From assembly GCF_014656295.1 (NCBI RefSeq), contig NZ_BNCD01000027.1, positions 1 through 64,000 on the forward strand: 64,000 bases of DNA, read 5' to 3'. Source of the DNA: Streptomyces sulfonofaciens. GTDB taxonomy: Bacteria; Actinomycetota; Actinomycetes; Streptomycetales; Streptomycetaceae. Made by a program: the position numbers and the translations under genes. This document shows, in pieces, positions 59,158 to 64,000 of this stretch (position 1 is the stretch's first letter; each line of letters begins with the position of its first letter). The notes below the pieces were generated by a model, which did no database searches, was not told where the DNA came from, and saw only the letters and a program-made list of their open reading frames with translations.

Positions 59158-60174
59158 ATGCTCAGTGAGCGCAGGCTCGAAGTGCTGCGCGCCATCGTCC
59201 AGGACTACGTGGGCACGGAGGAGCCGGTCGGTTCCAAGGCGCTCACCGAGCGTCACAAGCTGGGCGTCTCGCCGGCCACCGTGCGCAACGACATGGCCGT
59301 CCTGGAGGACGAGGGTTACATCGCCCAGCCGCACACCAGCGCCGGCCGCATCCCCACGGACAAGGGCTACCGCCTCTTCGTCGACAAGCTGGCGGGCGTC
59401 AAGCCGATGACCGCGCCGGAGCGCCGGGCCATCCAGAACTTCCTGGAGGGCGCGGTCGACCTCGACGACGTCGTGGCCCGGACCGTCCGGCTGCTGGCGC
59501 AGCTCACCCGGCAGGTCGCCGTGGTGCAGTACCCCTCACTGACGCGCTCCACGGTCCGGCACGTCGAGCTGCTTGCGATGGCCCCGGCCCGGCTGATGCT
59601 GGTGCTGATCACCGACACCGGCCGGGTCGAGCAGCGTATGGTGGACTGTCCGGCGCCGTTCGGCGAGACCTCACTGGCCGACCTGCGCGCCCGGCTCAAC
59701 AGCCGCGTCGGCGGCCGCCGTTTCGCGGATGTGCCGCAACTGGTGCAGGATCTGCCCGAGGCCTTCGAGGCCGAGGACCGCGGCACCGTGCAGACCGTGC
59801 TGTCCACCCTGCTGGAGACGCTGGTCGAGGAGACCGAGGAGCGGCTGATGATCGGCGGTACCGCCAACCTCACCCGCTTCGGCCATGACTTCCCCCTGAC
59901 CATCCGGCCGGTGCTGGAGGCCCTTGAGGAGCAGGTCGTGCTCCTCAAGCTGCTGGGCGAGTCCACGGACTCCGGCATGACGGTACGGATCGGTCATGAG
60001 AACGCGCACGAAGGACTCAACTCCACGTCCGTGGTCTCGGTCGGCTACGGTTCGGGCGGCGAGGCAGTCGCCAAGCTCGGCGTGGTCGGACCGACCCGCA
60101 TGGACTACCCGGGAACGATGGGAGCAGTACGCGCAGTGGCACGTTACGTCGGACAGATCCTGGCGGAGTCGTAA
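59158..60174 (+). CDS. hrcA: Heat-inducible transcription repressor HrcA
   Basis: A 338-residue protein from ATG 59158 with GGAGG before it. N-terminal winged helix (about 1-75, 'LGVSPATVRNDMAVLEDEGY' as recognition helix) and the HrcA GAF-like and dimerisation parts ('TSAGRIPTDKGYRLFVD', 'GLNSTSVVSVGYGSGG'). HrcA binds CIRCE and represses chaperone genes, with GroEL modulating its activity. The CIRCE at 58976 lies in its leader, showing autoregulation. dnaJ starts immediately after the stop codon. Confidence 0.96.
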   Translation: MLSERRLEVLRAIVQDYVGTEEPVGSKALTERHKLGVSPATVRNDMAVLEDEGYIAQPHTSAGRIPTDKGYRLFVDKLAGVKPMTAPERRAIQNFLEGAVDLDDVVARTVRLLAQLTRQVAVVQYPSLTRSTVRHVELLAMAPARLMLVLITDTGRVEQRMVDCPAPFGETSLADLRARLNSRVGGRRFADVPQLVQDLPEAFEAEDRGTVQTVLSTLLETLVEETEERLMIGGTANLTRFGHDFPLTIRPVLEALEEQVVLLKLLGESTDSGMTVRIGHENAHEGLNSTSVVSVGYGSGGEAVAKLGVVGPTRMDYPGTMGAVRAVARYVGQILAES

Positions 60175-61311
60175 GTGGCCACGGATTACTACGCCGTACT
60201 AGGCGTACGCCGAGACGCGTCCCAGGACGAGATCAAGAAGGCGTTCCGGCGGCTCGCCCGCGAGCTGCACCCGGACGTCAATCCCGATCCGAAGACGCAG
60301 GAGCGGTTCAAGGAGATCAACGCCGCCTACGAGGTGTTGTCGGACCCGCAGAAGAAGCAGGTCTACGACCTCGGTGGGGACCCGCTGTCCCAGACCGGCG
60401 GCGCCGGGCCAGGCGGCTTCGGCGCGGGCGGCTTCGGGAACTTCTCGGACATCATGGACGCGTTCTTCGGGACCGCGTCCCAGCGCGGGCCGAGGTCGCG
60501 TACCCGTCGCGGCCAGGACGCGATGATAAGGCTGGAGATCGAGCTCGACGAGGCGGCCTTCGGCACCACCAAGGACATCCAGGTCGACACGGCCGTCGTC
60601 TGCTCCACCTGCAACGGCGAGGGCGCCGCTCCGGGCACCACCGCGCAGACCTGCGACATGTGCCGCGGCCGCGGTGAGGTCTCGCAGGTCACCCGGTCCT
60701 TCCTCGGCCAGGTCATGACCTCCAGGCCCTGTCCGCAGTGCCAGGGCTTCGGCACCGTGGTGCCGACCCCGTGCCCGGAGTGCGCGGGCGACGGCCGCAT
60801 CCGTTCGCGCCGCACCCTCACCGTGAAGATCCCCGCCGGTGTCGACAACGGCACCCGGATCCAGCTCGCCGGCGAGGGCGAGGTCGGCCCCGGCGGCGGT
60901 CCGGCGGGCGACCTCTACGTGGAGATCCACGAGCTGCCGCACCAGGTCTTCCAGCGCCGCGGTGACGACCTGCACTGCACGGTCACCATCCCGATGACCG
61001 CGGGCGCGCTCGGCACCAAGGTGCCGCTGGAGACCCTGGACGGTCTCGAAGAGGTCGATATCCGGCCAGGTACGCAATCCGGCCAGTCGATCCCGCTGCA
61101 CGGCCGCGGCGTCACGCATCTGCGCGGCGGCGGCCGTGGCGACCTGATCGTGCATGTCGAGGTGCAGACCCCGTCCAAGCTCGAACCCGAGCAGGAACGA
61201 CTGCTCAGGGAGCTGGCCAAGCTCCGGGGCGAGGAGCGGCCGACGGGTCAGTTCCAGCCAGGCCAACAGGGCCTGTTCTCCCGTCTGAAGGACGCGTTCA
61301 ACGGGCGATGA
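60175..61311 (+). CDS. dnaJ: Molecular chaperone DnaJ
   Basis: A 378-residue protein from GTG 60175, directly after the hrcA stop (no gap). J domain at residues 1-70 with H32-P33-D34, Gly/Phe region (about 76-105), zinc-binding Cys-rich domain with four CxxCxGxG motifs at 143-150, 160-167, 186-193 and 200-207, and the C-terminal substrate domain. It stimulates DnaK and binds unfolded proteins. In Streptomyces this is the second DnaJ, controlled by HrcA, while another is in the dnaK operon (established knowledge); here it is the HrcA-linked type. Confidence 0.96.
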   Translation: MATDYYAVLGVRRDASQDEIKKAFRRLARELHPDVNPDPKTQERFKEINAAYEVLSDPQKKQVYDLGGDPLSQTGGAGPGGFGAGGFGNFSDIMDAFFGTASQRGPRSRTRRGQDAMIRLEIELDEAAFGTTKDIQVDTAVVCSTCNGEGAAPGTTAQTCDMCRGRGEVSQVTRSFLGQVMTSRPCPQCQGFGTVVPTPCPECAGDGRIRSRRTLTVKIPAGVDNGTRIQLAGEGEVGPGGGPAGDLYVEIHELPHQVFQRRGDDLHCTVTIPMTAGALGTKVPLETLDGLEEVDIRPGTQSGQSIPLHGRGVTHLRGGGRGDLIVHVEVQTPSKLEPEQERLLRELAKLRGEERPTGQFQPGQQGLFSRLKDAFNGR

Positions 61312-61389
61312 CGTCAATCGGTGACCGAGGCATATGCCGGGCGTAAGGCTGGTTTCGGACTTGTGCGGGGGACGTGACAACATGCCGTC

Positions 61390-62517
61390 ATGTCCTCCGC
61401 ACTGACCGATCTCTTCCCACTCCCGATCGTGCAGGCTCCGATGGCGGGCGGTGCCTCCGGACCGCGGCTCGCCGCGGCCGTGTCCGAAGCCGGAGGGCTC
61501 GGTTTCCTCGCCGCCGGCTACAAGACGGCGGACGGGATGTACCACGAGATCAAGCAACTGCGGGGACTCACCGACCGGCCGTTCGGCGTCAACCTCTTCC
61601 TCCCGCAGCCCGAGTACGCGGACCCGGCCGCCGTGGCCGTCTACCGCGACCAGCTCGCCGGCGAGGCCGCCTGGTACGAGACGGAGCTGGGCGACTCCGA
61701 CTGCGGCCGTGACGACGGCTACGAGGCCAAGCTCGCCGTCCTCCTCGACGACCCGGTGCCCGTCGTCTCGTTCACCTTCGGCTGCCCGAGCGAGAAGGTG
61801 CTCGCCGCCTTCGCACGGGCCGGCACCGTCACCGTGGTCACCGCCACCACCCCGGAGGAGGCCAGGGCCGCGGAGCGGGCGGGCGCCGACGCGGTGTGCG
61901 CCCAGGGCATCGAGGCGGGCGGCCACCAGGGCACCCACCGCGACCAGCCGGAGCGCGACGGCAGCGGCTACGGGCTGCTCGCCCTGGTCGCCGAGGTCCG
62001 CGAGGCGGTGGGCCTCCCCGTGGTGGCCGGCGGCGGTCTGATGCGGGGCACCCAGATCGCCGCGGTGCTCGCCGCAGGCGCGGTCGCGGGGCAGCTCGGC
62101 ACGGCCTTCCTCGTCACCCCGGAATCGGGCGCCCACCCGCTGCACAAGGAGGCCCTGACCAGCTCCCTCTTCGTGCGCACCGAACTCACCCGGGCCTTCA
62201 CCGGCCGTCCGGCCCGGGGACTGGTCAACCGCTTCCTGCGCGAACACGGCCCCTACGCTCCCGCCGCGTACCCGCAGGTCCACCACCTGGCCGCCCCGCT
62301 GCGCCGCGCCGCGGAGCAGGCGGGCGACCCGCAGGGCATGGCGCTGTGGGCGGGCCAGGGTCACCGGATGGCCCGCGAGCTGCCCGCCAAAGAGCTGGTC
62401 GAGGTGCTGGCGGCCGAGCTCGACGACGCCAGGACGGCCGCCTGGGCGCCCCCCGGCGGACCAGGGCACCTCGCGGCGCCCGGCGGAACCGGCGAGCCGG
62501 AGGGCGGTAAGGCATGA
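61390..62517 (+). CDS. Nitronate monooxygenase family flavoprotein
   Basis: A 375-residue protein from ATG 61390 with a TIM-barrel FMN-binding fold: 'PIVQAPMAGGASGPRLAAAV' at the start, 'FGCPSEKVLAAFARAGTVTV', 'CAQGIEAGGHQGTH' and 'PVVAGGGLMRGTQIAAVLAA', which are the FMN and phosphate-binding loops of 2-nitropropane dioxygenase-type enzymes. It oxidises alkyl nitronates, or acts on other nitro compounds. It follows dnaJ by 78 bp in a separate frame and overlaps rsmE by 4 bp. The C-terminal 25 residues are Gly/Pro-rich. Confidence 0.92.
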   Translation: MSSALTDLFPLPIVQAPMAGGASGPRLAAAVSEAGGLGFLAAGYKTADGMYHEIKQLRGLTDRPFGVNLFLPQPEYADPAAVAVYRDQLAGEAAWYETELGDSDCGRDDGYEAKLAVLLDDPVPVVSFTFGCPSEKVLAAFARAGTVTVVTATTPEEARAAERAGADAVCAQGIEAGGHQGTHRDQPERDGSGYGLLALVAEVREAVGLPVVAGGGLMRGTQIAAVLAAGAVAGQLGTAFLVTPESGAHPLHKEALTSSLFVRTELTRAFTGRPARGLVNRFLREHGPYAPAAYPQVHHLAAPLRRAAEQAGDPQGMALWAGQGHRMARELPAKELVEVLAAELDDARTAAWAPPGGPGHLAAPGGTGEPEGGKA

Positions 62518-63314
62518 CGGCACCCGTCTTCGTCGTCGACGACCTCGGGGCGCCCGAGGGGACCGGGACCCCCGGCGACCCCCGCGCGGCCGCCGGCGCA
62601 CCGGCCGGGGGCCCGCGGTACGTCCTCGAAGGACCGGAGGGGCGGCACGCCGTCTCCGTGCGGCGGCTGCGGCCCGGCGAGGAGGTCGTGCTCACCGACG
62701 GCGCCGGGCACTGGGCGGCGTGCGTGGTGCTGGACACCGAGGGCAGGGACCGGCTGGTGCTGGGCCGTGGCCCGGTGCTGGCGGAGCCCGCGCCCGAGCC
62801 CCGGCTGACGGTCGTCCAGGCGCTGCCCAAGGGCGACCGGGGCGAGCGGGCCGTGGAGACCATGACGGAGACCGGCGTCGATGCGATCGTGCCCTGGTCC
62901 GCGACCCGCTGCATCACGCAGTGGAAGGGCGAGCGGGGCGTGAAGGCGCTCGGCAAATGGCGGGCGACCGCCCGCGAGGCCGGCAAGCAGTCGCGCCGGG
63001 TGCGCTTTCCCGAGGTCACCGAGGCGATGACGGGCAAGCAGGTGGCCGCGCTGCTGGCCCGTGCGGAGCTGGCCGTCGTGCTGCACGAGGACCCCGGCCA
63101 CCCCGGCGAGCCGCTGGCCACCACCGCGCTGCCCACGAGCGGCGACATCGTGGTCGTGGTGGGCCCGGAAGGCTCCCTCACACCCGAGGAACTCGATCTC
63201 TTCGGGGAGGCGGGTGCCCGTGTGTGCCGGCTCGGGCGTACGGTGCTGCGTACGTCGACCGCGGGCACCGCGGCGGCGGCACTCCTGCTCGGCCGCACCG
63301 GCCGCTGGTCCTAG
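62514..63314 (+). CDS. rsmE: 16S rRNA (uracil-1498-N3)-methyltransferase
   Basis: A 266-residue protein whose ATG overlaps the preceding stop (ATGA). It has an N-terminal PUA-like region ('GRHAVSVRRLRPGEEVVLTD') after a Gly/Ala/Pro insert (about 18-35), and a C-terminal SPOUT fold with the knot sequence 'VVVVGPEGSLTPEELDLFGE' and 'VLRTSTAGTAAAALLL'. It methylates N3 of U1498 in 16S rRNA. dnaJ-rsmE neighbourhood is common in bacteria, here with the nitronate monooxygenase gene between. Confidence 0.94.
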   Translation: MTAPVFVVDDLGAPEGTGTPGDPRAAAGAPAGGPRYVLEGPEGRHAVSVRRLRPGEEVVLTDGAGHWAACVVLDTEGRDRLVLGRGPVLAEPAPEPRLTVVQALPKGDRGERAVETMTETGVDAIVPWSATRCITQWKGERGVKALGKWRATAREAGKQSRRVRFPEVTEAMTGKQVAALLARAELAVVLHEDPGHPGEPLATTALPTSGDIVVVVGPEGSLTPEELDLFGEAGARVCRLGRTVLRTSTAGTAAAALLLGRTGRWS

Positions 63315-63554
63315 GTCCTGTCCGACGATGCGCGTCGGATATGCCCGCGGCGTCCGGTGCCGTGCGTCGCAAGGCGGAGGGTCGCCCTCGTACCGGGTGT
63401 ACGCGGGCGTGCCCGACAGCGCCGCGAGGTGCGGTGCCAGGGGCCGCGGGCCCGGCGGGAGCTGCCGGACGGGCCCTGGCGGGCCCGGTGCCCGGCGTCG
63501 ACGTACGCAGCACCCGCCGTGCCCGACGGCACCTCCCAGAACCAAGGAGTCGCG

Positions 63555-63947
63555 TTGGAACTCGCCCAGGTCAGGCTGCTGGTCTCCGACTTCCCCGCCT
63601 GCTACCGCTTCTACGCCGACGTGCTCGGCCTCAAGCCGCAGTCGGGTGCCGCGGACGGCCCGTACGAGAAGTTCAGCCCCGCGGTCGGCTCGGCCGGCAT
63701 CGCGCTCCAGGACCGGACCGTGATGGCCGAGGTGATCGGCGAGCTCGCCGCCTCCGCGACGGGGCACCGCTCCCTGGTGGTGCTCCGCGTGGACGACCTC
63801 GACACCTACTGCGCGCAGCTCGCCGAGCGCGGCGCGGAGCTGGTGCAGGGGCCCGCGCCGATGACGGAGCGGATGCGCGTCGCCCATCTGAAGGATCCCG
63901 AGGGCAATCTGGTGGAGCTCCAGGAGTGGCTGCTCATGCAGGGCTGA
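63555..63947 (+). CDS. VOC/glyoxalase-fold protein
   Basis: A 130-residue protein from TTG 63555; AAGGAG (63544-63549) lies 5 nt before it and decides the rare TTG start. The VOC fold is seen in 'VRLLVSDFPACYRFYADVLG', 'LVVLRVDDLDTYCAQLAERG' and the C-terminal 'LKDPEGNLVELQEWL'. Metal ligands are not all obvious. The family spans dioxygenases, lyases and antibiotic-binding proteins, so the function is open. It is separated from rsmE by 240 bp with no recognised gene. Confidence 0.85.
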   Translation: MELAQVRLLVSDFPACYRFYADVLGLKPQSGAADGPYEKFSPAVGSAGIALQDRTVMAEVIGELAASATGHRSLVVLRVDDLDTYCAQLAERGAELVQGPAPMTERMRVAHLKDPEGNLVELQEWLLMQG

Positions 63948-64000
63948 GGGCCGCTCCGGCAGTCCGGAGTGATCCAAACCGCTGACCGCAGCGGGGTGCC

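Overview
The window looks like a core-chromosome segment of a Streptomyces or a very close relative. Base composition is strongly GC-rich with G/C at third codon positions, many starts are GTG, and the gene order matches the conserved streptomycete stretch running from PBP2-rodA through RNase E-rplU-rpmA-obg, proB-proA, nadD-rsfS, comEA-comEC, holA/rpsT-lepA and hemW to hrcA-dnaJ-rsmE. I see no integrase, transposase, phage gene or CRISPR array. The genus call is inference from composition and gene order; no database search was possible.

Layout. 1-2255: end of a PBP2 gene and rodA (lateral wall or spore-wall peptidoglycan synthesis). 2587-8096: a CYTH-CHAD protein, then a B12-binding-type radical SAM protein and its partner (two tandem families often fused elsewhere); the partner appears to start at a CTG codon. 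8330-15389: a very long RNase E/G, then rplU-rpmA-obg. 15717-26801: a secreted seven-repeat FG-GAP protein and a wall-polymer locus with a fused cytidylyltransferase-SDR (probably CDP-ribitol supply), two paralogous membrane-fused CDP-alcohol phosphotransferases, a family 2 glycosyltransferase and a polysaccharide pyruvyl transferase. The first three polymer genes read rightward and the last two leftward, meeting at a strong hairpin. 27006-30559: proline synthesis (proB, a small unknown gene, proA).

30716-34902: two adjacent membrane proteins sharing an N-terminal motif and a promoter-to-start layout that suggests leaderless transcripts, an M48 peptidase on the opposite strand, and two small one-helix membrane proteins. 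34979-39062: nadD, a LytR_C-domain membrane protein with a Tyr/Gln/Pro repeat tail, rsfS and a histidine phosphatase. 39159-40486: two identical tRNA-Ala(GGC) genes flanking two coupled small zinc-ribbon genes. 40799-48556: a coiled-coil membrane protein, a DegV protein, comEA-comEC (DNA uptake), a YceI-type protein and a small acidic protein. 48870-52750: holA, convergent rpsT, divergent lepA. 53120-58857: an acyl-CoA ligase with a promoter/operator arrangement, an 816-bp repeat-filled spacer, hemW, a metallo-beta-lactamase-fold protein and a DUF3097 protein. 58932-63947: CIRCE-hrcA-dnaJ heat-shock unit, nitronate monooxygenase, rsmE and a VOC protein.

Most genes are housekeeping. The parts worth a second look are the wall-polymer locus with its duplicated polymerase, the RNase E with basic repeat modules on both sides of its catalytic core, the octamer array (8 copies, each containing an ATG) just upstream of hemW, the CTG start at 7233, the paired leaderless-looking genes at 30716 and 31572, and the duplicated tRNA-Ala block.
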